Positions 49,804-58,975 of a DNA stretch of 64,000 nt are shown here, piece by piece (the stretch's first letter is position 1; each line of letters opens with the position of its first letter). The stretch covers positions 1,754,001 through 1,818,000 of the forward strand of contig NZ_CP049258.1 in NCBI RefSeq assembly GCF_011046735.1, read 5' to 3'. The notes under the pieces are model-generated. The model had not been told where the DNA came from, did not search any database, and saw nothing but the letters and a program-made list of their open reading frames with translations. The DNA is from Nordella sp. HKS 07. GTDB lineage: Bacteria; Pseudomonadota; Alphaproteobacteria; Rhizobiales; Aestuariivirgaceae. Both the position numbers and the translations under genes were made by a program.

Positions 49804-50973
49804 TTAGACCCGGGAAACCTTGGCCGTGCCGGTGAACTCGTCGCGCCAGCTATTGTCCCAGAGCGAGGGAAAGGCGAGCGCCTTGTAAGGATGGGCGGCG
49901 ATCGCCGCCTCGTCGAGCTCGAGGCCCAGGCCCGGCCTTTCCGGCAACATGAAGGACCCGTTCCGGAGCGGATTCCAGCCGCACACCAAGTCATTGCGCC
50001 AGTCGACGTCGAATTCGGCGAAGCATTCGAGCTTGAGCATGTTCGGCGTCGACCAGGCGACATGCAGGGCCGCGGCGAGCGCCACCGGACCGATGGAACA
50101 ATGCGGCGAGATCGCCATATCCTGCGTCGCGGCCATGGCGGCGATTTTCTTGGCGGCGGAAATGCCGCCGCAATGCGCGACATCCATCTGCACGACATCC
50201 GCCGCGCGCAGCGAAATGAGGCGGGCGAAATCAGCCATGGCATAAAGCCGCTCGCCGGACGAGATCGGCTTCGTCACACGCCGGCGCAGATCGGCGAGCA
50301 TTTCGAGATTCTCGGGCGCGACGGGCTCCTCGCACCAGACGACATTGTAGGCGTCGAGCCGGCGGATGAAGCGCAGCGCATCGCCTTCGCCGAGGCGGCC
50401 ATGGAATTCGATCATCAATCCGATAGTTGGGCCGACCGCCTCGGCGACCGCCGCGACGACGGCATGCGCCGCATCCGCCTCCTCGTCGTCGAGAATCTTC
50501 CACGCGGTCGTGAACGGATCGAATTTCAGCGCCCGATAGCCGCGCGCGACAACCTCGCGCGCGCGCGCAGCGAATTGTTGCGGCGTCACGCAACCGCCAT
50601 ACCAGCCATTGGCATAGGCATCGAGGCGCTGTTTGGCCTTGCCGCCGATGAGCCGGTAGACCGGCTGACCGGTCGCCTTGCCGATGATGTCCCACATGGC
50701 GATTTCCGCGCCCGAAATGGCGGTCATCACGGTCGAGCCGCCCTGATACTGGTCGCGGATCATGCCGCCGACGACGTCCTCGATGTCGAACGGGTCTTTT
50801 CCGATGACGCGCGATGCCACCCATTCATTCAGCAACAGGTCGACAGCCTTCTCCTGCCATTCGAGTGTGGCTTCGCCGATGCCGACGAGCCCGGTGTCGG
50901 TGACCAGTCGGACGAATAGATAATTGCGCTGCCCCGCATTGGCCAGCAAGGTTTCGAGTGCCTTGATTTTCAT
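49804..50973 (-). CDS. Enolase-superfamily sugar-acid dehydratase (mandelate racemase/galactonate dehydratase-like)
   Basis: 389 residues. Capping domain first, then the barrel with metal ligands: IGLMIEFHGRLGEGD, VVWCEEPVAPEN and KPISSGERLYAM; general-base His in AISPHCSIGPVALA; LECFAEFD at the end. A family of Mg-dependent acid-sugar dehydratases and racemases; D-galactonate/gluconate-like substrates are usual. Last gene of the ABC-Gfo/Idh unit, overlapping the upstream gene by 4 bases (ATGA). A sugar acid as the imported substrate agrees with the GntR-like regulator. Confidence 0.88.
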   Translation of the reverse strand: MKIKALETLLANAGQRNYLFVRLVTDTGLVGIGEATLEWQEKAVDLLLNEWVASRVIGKDPFDIEDVVGGMIRDQYQGGSTVMTAISGAEIAMWDIIGKATGQPVYRLIGGKAKQRLDAYANGWYGGCVTPQQFAARAREVVARGYRALKFDPFTTAWKILDDEEADAAHAVVAAVAEAVGPTIGLMIEFHGRLGEGDALRFIRRLDAYNVVWCEEPVAPENLEMLADLRRRVTKPISSGERLYAMADFARLISLRAADVVQMDVAHCGGISAAKKIAAMAATQDMAISPHCSIGPVALAAALHVAWSTPNMLKLECFAEFDVDWRNDLVCGWNPLRNGSFMLPERPGLGLELDEAAIAAHPYKALAFPSLWDNSWRDEFTGTAKVSRV

Positions 50974-52067
50974 GCGGCAAATTCCTCTTCAGTCATGGTT
51001 ATTTCAGCGCCGCACGCAAGCGAGCGGTAAATGGCCTCGATGAGACGGATCGCGGCGGCACCGTCTTTGCCTGTGACGGCAAGCGGTGCCAGACCGCGCA
51101 CGGAATCAAGCAGATTGGCGAGCAGGCCGACATAGCCGCCGAACGTCTCGTCGAACATCAGCGTGTTCGGCACCGCAGGGCGCCAGCTCTTGGCGGGGCC
51201 TGTCTCGTCATCGAATAAAGTCGTTTCGAACTGGTCGTCAATGACCAGAAAAGCGCCGTCGCCGAATATCTCCACGCGCTCCCACGGTTTGAAGCTCAAG
51301 CCCACGGCGCTCGTCATGATCGTGCCGATGGCGCCCGACGCAAAACCGAAGGACATCACCGCGCTCTTGAGCCGGCCGTTCGTATGATGAAGTCCACGGG
51401 CATGTACACGCTTTACCGACCCCATATACCAGCGCATGAGATCGAGAAGGTGGACAGTGCCGCCTTCGAGAAGATCGACATACGGATAGCCGAGGGTGAA
51501 CTTCCCCGTGAACAATGTGGGCGCCCCCTTGAGCCGTCCCTCATCCATGAGATTCTTCGCCAGCGCATAGGGTGGGGAGAAGCGTTTGTTGGCGACGGCG
51601 CCAAGAAGCACCCCGCGACTCTTCGCGTGACGCGCAAGCGCCGCGGCTTCATCCGCCTCGCGCGCCAGCGGCTTCTCGACGAGGCAGGCTATCCCGGCAT
51701 CGATGGCCTGGCGCGCCAGGCTGACATGCACGCTGTCGGCAGCCAGCACGAGGACGAGGTCTGGCCGTTCAACTCTGATCAATTGGGCGATATCGGGGAA
51801 GGCATGCGTGCCGGCAAGCAGGGCGGCCTTCTCAGCGGCTGCGCCATCCGGATCGGTCACGCCGCAGAACGAAACCGGCTCTCCGATCGTCTGCAGCCGT
51901 CGCAATGCCGGTATCCATTTGCCCCGCGCGACACCGCCGCAGCCGGCGATCGCCACGCGCAAGGGACGTTTCGCCGCAAGCTCAGGCTTGCCGGCGACGT
52001 CATAGACATCGCGCCGGGTGAAGGCGGCATCTATCCCGGTATGTCCGAAATCGATCGTCGGCCACAT
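50970..52067 (-). CDS. Gfo/Idh/MocA-family oxidoreductase, 365 aa
   Basis: Start ATG 52067, 2 bases after the permease stop; the open frame further upstream overlaps the permease gene and is not coding-like. Rossmann motif LRVAIAGCGGVARGKWIPAL after an unusual about 35-residue N-terminal lead (MWPTIDFGHTGIDAAFTRRD); Lys motif CLVEKPLAREADE; GGTVHLLDLMRWYMG. NAD(P)-dependent sugar oxidoreductase; couples to the dehydratase by overlapping starts. Confidence 0.88.
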   Translation of the reverse strand: MWPTIDFGHTGIDAAFTRRDVYDVAGKPELAAKRPLRVAIAGCGGVARGKWIPALRRLQTIGEPVSFCGVTDPDGAAAEKAALLAGTHAFPDIAQLIRVERPDLVLVLAADSVHVSLARQAIDAGIACLVEKPLAREADEAAALARHAKSRGVLLGAVANKRFSPPYALAKNLMDEGRLKGAPTLFTGKFTLGYPYVDLLEGGTVHLLDLMRWYMGSVKRVHARGLHHTNGRLKSAVMSFGFASGAIGTIMTSAVGLSFKPWERVEIFGDGAFLVIDDQFETTLFDDETGPAKSWRPAVPNTLMFDETFGGYVGLLANLLDSVRGLAPLAVTGKDGAAAIRLIEAIYRSLACGAEITMTEEEFAA

Positions 52068-52069
52068 GA

Positions 52070-54049
52070 TCAACCTGCCCTTCGCCGCGCCAGCCATCGA
52101 TAGGCGAGCATGCGCAAGGTCAAGGCGAGGAGGATCGCCGAACCTTTTATGAGGAAGAACTGCGCGTCGCCCATTTGCAGACCGGACAGGCCATTGTTGA
52201 GAATGGCGAGGAAAGCGAGGCCAACCGCCGTGTCGCTCAAGCGCCCACGGCCGCCGCGGAAGGAAGCGCCGCCGATGATTACCGCGACAATGGCGTCGAG
52301 CTCGAGTCCGAAGCCGGCTGTAGGCGCGGCCGCACCCAGGCGGCCCAGCATGACCAGCATGCCAAGCGAGGTGAAGAGCGACATCACGACGAAGATGGTG
52401 AGACGCAGTCGTCCCTCTGCGATGCCGGCCTGACGCAGCATCCGCGGATCGCCGCCGAGCGCATAGACGCCAAGGCCCAAAGGCAAGCGGGCGAGCACCA
52501 GCCAACCACCCAAAAAAGCGAGAAGCACGAGCGCCACCGCCGGCGTGAAGCCGAAGACCAGCGGCGCGTTCATGAAGCCGATATAGCTTGCAGGAAAGGC
52601 GATAGTGGTGGCGCCCGTCAGCGAGACCGCCAGACCGCGTGCCCAGATCCATGCGGCCAGCGTGACGATCAGTGGGTCGAGCACGAGGCCGCCGACGATC
52701 GCGCCATTGAGCGCATAGACGGCGACACAGGCTATGATGCCGAGCGCCAGGGCGGGGACGACGCCCAGGCCGGCCTGAGCGGCGAGAGCGGCAACCACCG
52801 CGCCGAGCGCGATCGTCGAGCCCGGCGATACGTCGATCGTGCGTGAGATGATACCGATGGTGGCGCCGACGGCGACAATGGCCAGAGCGGCATTCTGCTC
52901 GATGAGGGCAATAAGATTGGCGAAGGTGGCAAAGCGCGGATTGATGAAGGCGAAGAGACCGGCAAGAGCCAGGGTGGCGATCACCATGACGGCGCGCGCC
53001 AACCGCGTCGCGTTGCGCGTCATGCTGGCATATTCATCCGAGAAAGACTCGCTGACGGTGAAGTCGGACGCCGCGTTGCGCTGCAGAAGGCGGCCGGCGA
53101 CCATCGCCAGAAGCAGAAGCAGGCCTGTCGCCGTCGTTTGCCAGGTTCCGGGCACGCCGCGAATGGTCATGTAGTTGAAGATCATCATCAGCAGCAACGT
53201 GCCGATGACGGCATGAGCCGTATTTACGCGGCCCGCCGGCAGGCCGCCAGCGCCCAACGCTACGACGGCGATGGCGAAGAATTCGAGACCTACGCCGATC
53301 GACGGACTGATAAGGCCCGTGCGCGCCGCGATCAGGACGCCTGCGAAGCCCGAAAGCACCCCGCTCGCGACATAAGTGGCCGATCGAACGCGCCCTATAC
53401 CGACCCCGGCCAGCCGCGCCGCAACCGGCGCATCGCCGGCCGCGTGAAGGCGGCGTCCGATGAGTGTGTATTTCAGAACGAGCCAGACGAGTCCGGCGAG
53501 TGCCAGCGCGACCAGGGCATCGAGCGGCAGGCCGATCACGGTGCGCCGCGCGAGATCATCGAACAGGGGGCCCTTGATGGCGAGCCACGAATTGTAATAG
53601 GCGAGCGCCAGCAATGCTGCGCCTCGCACGGCGATCATCATGCCGAGGGTCGCGATAACGGGGCTGATTTTCAGTCCCTCGATCAGCACCGCGTTGAGCG
53701 CGCCAACCGCGGCGCCGATCCCGATCCCCATCAGGGCGGCGACGACCGGATGCCAGCCTTCCGCGAGCCCGATGCCGGAGAGGGTTGCCGCGGCGATCAC
53801 CACCGAGCCCACCGAAAGGTCGATGCCGCCGACCAGTACGACCGTCATCATCGCGAGGCCCAGCACCAGAACGGACGCCGATTGCCGCATAATATTGGCG
53901 GCATTGCCCGGCGTGCCGAAGGCGGGCGCCGTCGCAATGAAGATGACGCAGAGCAGCACCGTGGCGAGGAGCATCGCATGCCGTGTCAGCGCCTCTGACC
54001 AGTTCGGACGACGCATGAACGCAGTCACTGACGAGACGGGAGTGCTCAT
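52070..54049 (-). CDS. Fused double ABC permease (two RbsC-type domains in one chain)
   Basis: 659 residues, about twice a normal RbsC. Domain 1 (about 20-325): VVLVGGIDLSVGSVVIAAAT, ISPVIATLGMMIAVRGAALL, GDAPVAARLAGVGIGRVRSA, VALGAGGLPAGRVN. Domain 2 (about 350-655): IISRTIDVSPGSTIALGAVV, LDPLIVTLAAWIWARGLAVS, GGDPRMLRQAGIAEGRLRLT, VIIGGASFRGGRGRLSD. Each repeats the family signatures, so this is a head-to-tail fusion of two diverged permeases that normally are separate chains. ATG 54049 overlaps the ATPase stop (ATGA). No stop or frameshift separates the halves. Confidence 0.92.
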   Translation of the reverse strand: MSTPVSSVTAFMRRPNWSEALTRHAMLLATVLLCVIFIATAPAFGTPGNAANIMRQSASVLVLGLAMMTVVLVGGIDLSVGSVVIAAATLSGIGLAEGWHPVVAALMGIGIGAAVGALNAVLIEGLKISPVIATLGMMIAVRGAALLALAYYNSWLAIKGPLFDDLARRTVIGLPLDALVALALAGLVWLVLKYTLIGRRLHAAGDAPVAARLAGVGIGRVRSATYVASGVLSGFAGVLIAARTGLISPSIGVGLEFFAIAVVALGAGGLPAGRVNTAHAVIGTLLLMMIFNYMTIRGVPGTWQTTATGLLLLLAMVAGRLLQRNAASDFTVSESFSDEYASMTRNATRLARAVMVIATLALAGLFAFINPRFATFANLIALIEQNAALAIVAVGATIGIISRTIDVSPGSTIALGAVVAALAAQAGLGVVPALALGIIACVAVYALNGAIVGGLVLDPLIVTLAAWIWARGLAVSLTGATTIAFPASYIGFMNAPLVFGFTPAVALVLLAFLGGWLVLARLPLGLGVYALGGDPRMLRQAGIAEGRLRLTIFVVMSLFTSLGMLVMLGRLGAAAPTAGFGLELDAIVAVIIGGASFRGGRGRLSDTAVGLAFLAILNNGLSGLQMGDAQFFLIKGSAILLALTLRMLAYRWLARRRAG

Positions 54050-55596
54050 GCGACGGCCGCCTCCTGGATCAACAGATTGAGCCGCTCCTCGTCGACTGCG
54101 ACCGGGGCTGTTTCCGCGACGATGCGGCCCGCGCGCACGATCAGGATGCGATCGGCGAGCGCCAGCACCTCGGGCAGGTCAGACGAGATCAGGATGATCG
54201 ACGCGCCTTGGCGCGCCAAGGCATCGAGCCGACGATAGATATCCGCCCGGGCGCCGACATCGACGCCGCGGGTCGGCTCGATCAGGACGAAGACGCGCGC
54301 TTTGGCCAAGTCCCAGCGCGCCAGCAGCGCCTTCTGCTGATTGCCGCCGGACAGCGTGCGCATCGGCGCGTCCGGCGATGCGGCGACGACACCGAAGAGC
54401 TTGCTCGCTTGGGCGACCGCATCGCGCTCGGCGGTGGCCTTCACAAAGCCCAAGACCCCGCGCCGTCGTTCCAGTGAAGCGACGGCGATATTCTCGCTGA
54501 GCGGCCGGTTTGGCAGGATGCCCTCGGCTTTGCGCTCCTCAGTCAGGAGACAGATGCCGGCCGTGACGGCGGCGCGCGGATCACCGGCGCCGACGCCGGT
54601 ACCGTCGATTTCCACCGAACCTTTGTCGGGACGGAGATCGCCGCCGATCACGCGGCCGATTTCGTTCTGGCCGGCGCCAAGAAGTCCCGCGAGCGCCACG
54701 ATCTCGGCGCGCCGCGCCGTAAAGGAAACACCTCGCACGCGCGGGCGCAGATGGAGGTCATTGACCTTCAACACGACGTCACCGGTCTGCCGCGCGACGC
54801 CTTCATAACGCTGCGACCTTGTCCCCAGCATGGCATCGGTGAGCCGGTCTTCCGACCAGCCGGCAAGCCCGGTGCTGAGCACGCGGCGCCCATCGCGCAG
54901 AATGGTTGCCGTTTCGCAGAGGCCCAGCACCTCGGCGAAACGATGCGATACATAAAGAATGGCGACGCCTTGAGCCTTGAGTCGCGCAATGGCCGCGAAA
55001 AGCTGCGCGCATTCGCCGGGTCCAAGCGGTGCGGTGGGTTCATCGAGGATCAGAAGCTTCGGATCGTCGGCAAGCGCCTTGGTGATCTCGACCATCTGGC
55101 GCTCCGCCAGCGAAAGACGGGCCACCGGCATGTCGGGCGTGATGGCGAGACCAAGACGGCCGAGGGCGCGCGCGGCCTTGTCACGCATTGCTTGCCGATC
55201 AAGAAGCATGCCGCGGCGCGGCTCACGGCCGAGTGCCAGATTCTGCTCGACCGTCAGATTGGGGAGGAGGCTCAGCTCCTGATAGACCGTGGCTATACCG
55301 AGTGTCAGCGCGTGACGCGTGCCGTCGATCACGACCGGCCGATCCTCCATATGGATCTCGCCGGCATCGGCCCGGAACATTCCGGACAGTATGTTGATGA
55401 GAGTCGACTTGCCGGCGCCATTCTGGCCGATCAGGGCATGGGCGCGGCCGGCTTCGATATCGAGAGAGACGTCGTCCAGCGCCTTTACGCCCGCGAAGCG
55501 CTTGCTCACACCGCGCGCGCTGAGAACCGGCATCCGGGGCAAGGCCGCGCCGGCGCCGTTGACGGCCTCCCCCATCCTCACATTCGCGTCCGCCAT
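54046..55596 (-). CDS. Sugar ABC importer ATPase, double-domain (RbsA/MglA type)
   Basis: 516 residues from ATG 55596. Domain 1: Walker [52 protein letters not shown]. Domain 2 has the usual degenerate Walker A (GLLGAGQNEIGRVI) and TLSGGNQQKALLARW, then FVLIEPTRGVDVGAR. It powers the fused permease, its downstream neighbour. Confidence 0.93.
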   Translation of the reverse strand: MADANVRMGEAVNGAGAALPRMPVLSARGVSKRFAGVKALDDVSLDIEAGRAHALIGQNGAGKSTLINILSGMFRADAGEIHMEDRPVVIDGTRHALTLGIATVYQELSLLPNLTVEQNLALGREPRRGMLLDRQAMRDKAARALGRLGLAITPDMPVARLSLAERQMVEITKALADDPKLLILDEPTAPLGPGECAQLFAAIARLKAQGVAILYVSHRFAEVLGLCETATILRDGRRVLSTGLAGWSEDRLTDAMLGTRSQRYEGVARQTGDVVLKVNDLHLRPRVRGVSFTARRAEIVALAGLLGAGQNEIGRVIGGDLRPDKGSVEIDGTGVGAGDPRAAVTAGICLLTEERKAEGILPNRPLSENIAVASLERRRGVLGFVKATAERDAVAQASKLFGVVAASPDAPMRTLSGGNQQKALLARWDLAKARVFVLIEPTRGVDVGARADIYRRLDALARQGASIILISSDLPEVLALADRILIVRAGRIVAETAPVAVDEERLNLLIQEAAVA

Positions 55597-55648
55597 GGCG
55601 TTTCGATCAGACGGGGCCCGGCGCTTTCGCGCAAAGGCCCCGCGGCAC

Positions 55649-56647
55649 TCATTTGTAGGTCGCGACGATATCCGCGAGCGGCTTCTCGAAGGGGAATTCC
55701 TGGATCTTCGAGACCTGATCATCGGCGAGCTTCAGTGCCGCATCGACATTTGCATCGGTGACGAGGACACCCTTGATCAGGAAATCCTTGGCCGCTTCCT
55801 TCTTGGCGGCGATCTGATAGGGGAAATAGGCCTTCCAGAAGCCCGAATATTGCGGCGCCAGCAGAACGGTGCTTTTCATCGTGCCATCCTTCACCGCCTT
55901 GAGGCCGGGCTCGGTGCCGTCGACGGAGACCAGCATCACCTGGTCTTTCTTGCCCGCCCGGTCGATCGCCGTGGCAGCCGGCACGGTAAGGCTGTCGCTA
56001 TTGCCGTAGATGAGATCGAGATCGGGATAGGCCGTCATCCAGTTTTCGGTGATCGACACGGCCTTGGTCGGATCCCAGCTCGTCGGCTCTTGCGCCACCA
56101 CCTTCACGCCGGGATATTGCTGCATGACATCGGTGAAGCCGCCGGAACGGTCGGTATTGAGTCCCTGCCCGAGAAGGCCCTGGAGATTGGCGACTTCGCC
56201 CTTCACTTCACCCTTATAGCGGCTCTTGAGGAGCTCGACCGCATATTCGCCGACGATCTTGCCGGTATAGCGCTCGTCGAAGCCGAGCGTGGCGGCGCAG
56301 CCATCGATCTTGGAATGGAGGCAGACCACCGGGATTCCGGCAGCGGCGGCCTTGGCCATGGTCGGTCCGAAGGCGGCGGCGTCGATGAAATTGATCGAGA
56401 TGACGTCGACCTTCTCGTTGATCAGGTTTTCCATGGCCTGGATCTGTTTGGTGACATCGCCCTCGCCGCTGGTGACGACGAGTTCGAATCCGGCGCGCCG
56501 CGCCGCCTCCTTGGCCCCATCGACCTCTCCCAGATGGAAGGGATTGGATAGATCGATCTGGATGAGGCCGACCTTCTGCTGGGCGTGAGCGGTGGCCGTG
56601 CCGGCAAGGATCAGAGCCGCGGTAGCGGCGAGAAGCATTCTCTGCAT
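55649..56647 (-). CDS. Sugar ABC importer substrate-binding protein (RbsB type)
   Basis: 332 residues from ATG 56647 (ggagg upstream). Signal peptide MLLAATAALILAGTATAHA. PBP-I fold: KVGLIQIDLSNPFHLGEVDG, MENLINEKVDVISINFIDAA, LDLIYGNSDSLTVPAATAID. First gene of the unit SBP-ATPase-permease-Gfo/Idh-dehydratase. The operator GTTACCGGTAAC lies 65 bases upstream. Confidence 0.93.
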   Translation of the reverse strand: MQRMLLAATAALILAGTATAHAQQKVGLIQIDLSNPFHLGEVDGAKEAARRAGFELVVTSGEGDVTKQIQAMENLINEKVDVISINFIDAAAFGPTMAKAAAAGIPVVCLHSKIDGCAATLGFDERYTGKIVGEYAVELLKSRYKGEVKGEVANLQGLLGQGLNTDRSGGFTDVMQQYPGVKVVAQEPTSWDPTKAVSITENWMTAYPDLDLIYGNSDSLTVPAATAIDRAGKKDQVMLVSVDGTEPGLKAVKDGTMKSTVLLAPQYSGFWKAYFPYQIAAKKEAAKDFLIKGVLVTDANVDAALKLADDQVSKIQEFPFEKPLADIVATYK

Positions 56648-56712
56648 GTTGGTTCCTCCCTGAGGCGCCGGATTTCCTGGCGCGGGCCTGATCACGAGGC
56701 CCTCGGAGCATG

Positions 56713-56724
56713 TTACCGGTAACC
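56713..56724. promoter_or_regulatory. GntR/LacI-type operator GTTACCGGTAAC (G1)
   Basis: Perfect 12-base palindrome upstream of the sugar SBP gene. Its form agrees with the TGTTACC-G-RTAACA type of site bound by E. coli GntR (LacI family). Confidence 0.8.
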
Positions 56725-56778
56725 GTAAATTTGTCAATCACCGCCCGTCCGGCGCGACCGGACGGGCGGGCGGTGGGA

Positions 56779-57555
56779 TCAGAAGACCGGCAGCGGCTTC
56801 AGATCGTCATTCGTCCATTTGCGCGCGATGGCGTTGAGCTCGCCATTCGTCTTGATGGCGTAGATGAAAGTGTTCAACCACTGACGCAGATCGTCCTGGC
56901 CGCGCCGCATGCCGATGCCGAAATGATTCTCGACCAGCGTGATCTTCGATTCGAATTCCTTCTCGGCCTTGCCGCGATTGAGCACGAGCAACGCCGTCGT
57001 GCTGCTCCCGAGCGCATCGACTTGGCCGGTGACAAGCGCCTGAATGGATGTCGCCTCGTCGTCGAAGCGCATGATCTCGACGTCGGGAAGCGCCATCTTG
57101 GTCAGCAGCAGGTCGGGGATGGTGCCGCGCGGCACTCCGACCTTCAGGCCCTTGAGATCGTCATAAGACGCTATTTGCTTCTCTTTCCGGGCGGTGATGA
57201 TAGTGCCGACCGCGGCATAGGGATTCGAAAACGAGACCTGCAGCGCGCGCTCCGGCGTGATCGAGAACAGCGAGATCACCAGATCGACGCGGTTGGTGAG
57301 CAGATACGGAATGCGGTTGGTCGAGGTGACTGGCACCAGCTCGAGCTCGACACCCATATGCTTCGCCACGAGACGCGCCACATCCACGTCATAACCGTCG
57401 GGCTGCCCATCGGTGCCAGTAACGCCGAAAGGTGCACTCGTCGGATCCACAGCGATGACCACTTTGCCTTTGCCGATGATGTCATCGACTGTTTGCGCCT
57501 GCGCCGCGCCGATCATCGTCAGCACGGCCAGCATAAATGTTGCCAACCATTTCAT
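56779..57555 (-). CDS. Amino-acid-type ABC substrate-binding protein (SBP family 3)
   Basis: 258 residues. Signal peptide MKWLATFMLAVLTMIGAAQA. Family-3 features: GKVVIAVDPTSAPFGVTGTD, GYDVDVARLVAKHMGVELEL, NRVDLVISLFSITPERALQV. It is divergent from two HisMQ permease genes with a GntR-type operator between them. The operator shared with the sugar-acid genes suggests an acidic sugar or amino-sugar acid, not a standard amino acid (inference). Confidence 0.9.
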   Translation of the reverse strand: MKWLATFMLAVLTMIGAAQAQTVDDIIGKGKVVIAVDPTSAPFGVTGTDGQPDGYDVDVARLVAKHMGVELELVPVTSTNRIPYLLTNRVDLVISLFSITPERALQVSFSNPYAAVGTIITARKEKQIASYDDLKGLKVGVPRGTIPDLLLTKMALPDVEIMRFDDEATSIQALVTGQVDALGSSTTALLVLNRGKAEKEFESKITLVENHFGIGMRRGQDDLRQWLNTFIYAIKTNGELNAIARKWTNDDLKPLPVF

Positions 57556-57599
57556 GATTTTCTCCCATAAGACTTGTCAACGGGTCGGTGACTGTGCAT

Positions 57600-57611
57600 G
57601 TTATCGGTAAC
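57600..57611. promoter_or_regulatory. GntR/LacI-type operator GTTATCGGTAAC (G2)
   Basis: Eleven of 12 bases match GTTACCGGTAAC. Lies between the divergent SBP (57555) and permease (57642) genes, 45 and 31 bases from their starts. Confidence 0.75.
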
Positions 57612-57641
57612 AAGTCAATATATGAGGGGATAATTTATACG

Positions 57642-58307
57642 GTGCTGGATTACACTTTCCAGTTTGGGACGGTGTGGCGAGAGTGGCCCCTCTTAGTCGA
57701 CGGCCTTCTGCTGACCATCAAACTTTCCCTATTCTCCATGTTCTTCGGGATGATCGTCGCGACTCTGGGCGCCTTCGCCGCCTCCTATGGGCCACGCGCC
57801 TTGCGCATGGCGGTCACTGCCTATGTCGAGTTCATCCGCAACACGCCCTTCCTCGTCCAGGTCTTCGTCGTCTATCTAGGCCTCCCGAGTCTCGGCATCC
57901 GCCTTGCCCCGGACCACGCGGCGATTCTCGCCATGACGATCAATGTCGGTGCCTATGGCACGGAGATCATCCGCGCCGGCATCCAGTCCATTCACAAAGG
58001 CCAGATCGAGGCCGCAAAGGTCCTGGGCCTCAGGCCGTTCATGATCTTCCGCCTGATCATCTTCAAGCAAGCGATCCGCGCGATCTATCCCGCTTTGACG
58101 AGCCAGTTCATTCTCCTGATGCTCGGCACCAGCATTGTCTCGGCAATCGCCGTCGAGGAGCTTACCGCAACGGCGAACACCATCCAGTCGCGGACCTTCC
58201 GCACATTCGAAGTGTATTTCATCGTGACACTGATCTACATCGTACTGGCGCTCACCTTCCGCGGCGCCTTCCATCTCGTTCACTCGCGCTGGATCCGTCA
58301 GCGATGA
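57642..58307 (+). CDS. Amino-acid-type ABC permease (HisMQ family), first
   Basis: 221 residues with GTG start at 57642 (gaggggat upstream); an earlier GTG at 57588 would put the operator inside the gene. VEFIRNTPFLVQVFVVYLGL, EIIRAGIQSIHKGQIEAAKV, FKQAIRAIYPALTSQF. Stop overlaps the next start (ATGA). Confidence 0.9.
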   Translation: MLDYTFQFGTVWREWPLLVDGLLLTIKLSLFSMFFGMIVATLGAFAASYGPRALRMAVTAYVEFIRNTPFLVQVFVVYLGLPSLGIRLAPDHAAILAMTINVGAYGTEIIRAGIQSIHKGQIEAAKVLGLRPFMIFRLIIFKQAIRAIYPALTSQFILLMLGTSIVSAIAVEELTATANTIQSRTFRTFEVYFIVTLIYIVLALTFRGAFHLVHSRWIRQR

Positions 58308-58954
58308 TCAGGGACTTCTCGGCGGACGAAATACTGCTCCTGCTGCTCGCGGCACGCTGGACCATCCTGCTTTCGCTGATCGCCTTCGTCGGCGGATCGA
58401 TCGCAGGCTTCCTTATAGCACTCGCGCGCACCTCGCGCGCCAAGACGCTGCGTTGGGCCGCCACCGGCTATATCGAGCTCTTCCAGGACACGCCCCTTCT
58501 GATGCAGCTTTTCGTGATCTTCTTCGGCGCCAATATCATTGGGCTCCAGATCAACGCCTGGACGGCGGCGTCGTTGGGCCTGACGCTTTATGCCAGTGCC
58601 TTTCTCGGCGAGATCTGGCGCGGGTGCATCGAGGCCGTACCCAAAGGACAGTGGGAGGCGGCCAAGGCCTTGGGTCTCAGGCAATGGCAGGCTACTCTTC
58701 TCATCGTGGCGCCGCAGGCGGTGAAACTCGCCATCCCACCGACGATCGGCTTCCTCGTCCAGCTGATCAAGAACACGTCCCTCGCCTCGATCATCGGCTT
58801 TACCGAGCTCACGCGGACGGCGCAGCTGGTCAATAACGCCACCTACCAGCCTCTGACCGTCTTTCTCATCGTGTCGCTGATCTATTTTTCGCTGTGCTGG
58901 CCGCTGTCGCGCACCAGCCGTTGGCTGGAAAAGCGGCTCGCGGTGCAGGGATGA
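58304..58954 (+). CDS. Amino-acid-type ABC permease (HisMQ family), second
   Basis: 216 residues. IELFQDTPLLMQLFVIFFGA, EIWRGCIEAVPKGQWEAAKA, APQAVKLAIPPTIGFLVQL. It forms a heterodimer with the upstream product. No matching ATPase gene follows; the next gene is convergent. Confidence 0.91.
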   Translation: MIRDFSADEILLLLLAARWTILLSLIAFVGGSIAGFLIALARTSRAKTLRWAATGYIELFQDTPLLMQLFVIFFGANIIGLQINAWTAASLGLTLYASAFLGEIWRGCIEAVPKGQWEAAKALGLRQWQATLLIVAPQAVKLAIPPTIGFLVQLIKNTSLASIIGFTELTRTAQLVNNATYQPLTVFLIVSLIYFSLCWPLSRTSRWLEKRLAVQG

Positions 58955-58975
58955 TGGCAACGGACGCCGCGCGAC

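Noticed and set aside
52068-52652. N-terminal extension of the Gfo/Idh protein at 50970
   Set aside because: Lies over the end of the fused permease in another frame; ATG 52067 is the natural start.
53138-53998. 286-codon frame antisense to the fused permease
   Set aside because: Asp/Arg/His-rich mirror of membrane-protein codons; not a real gene.
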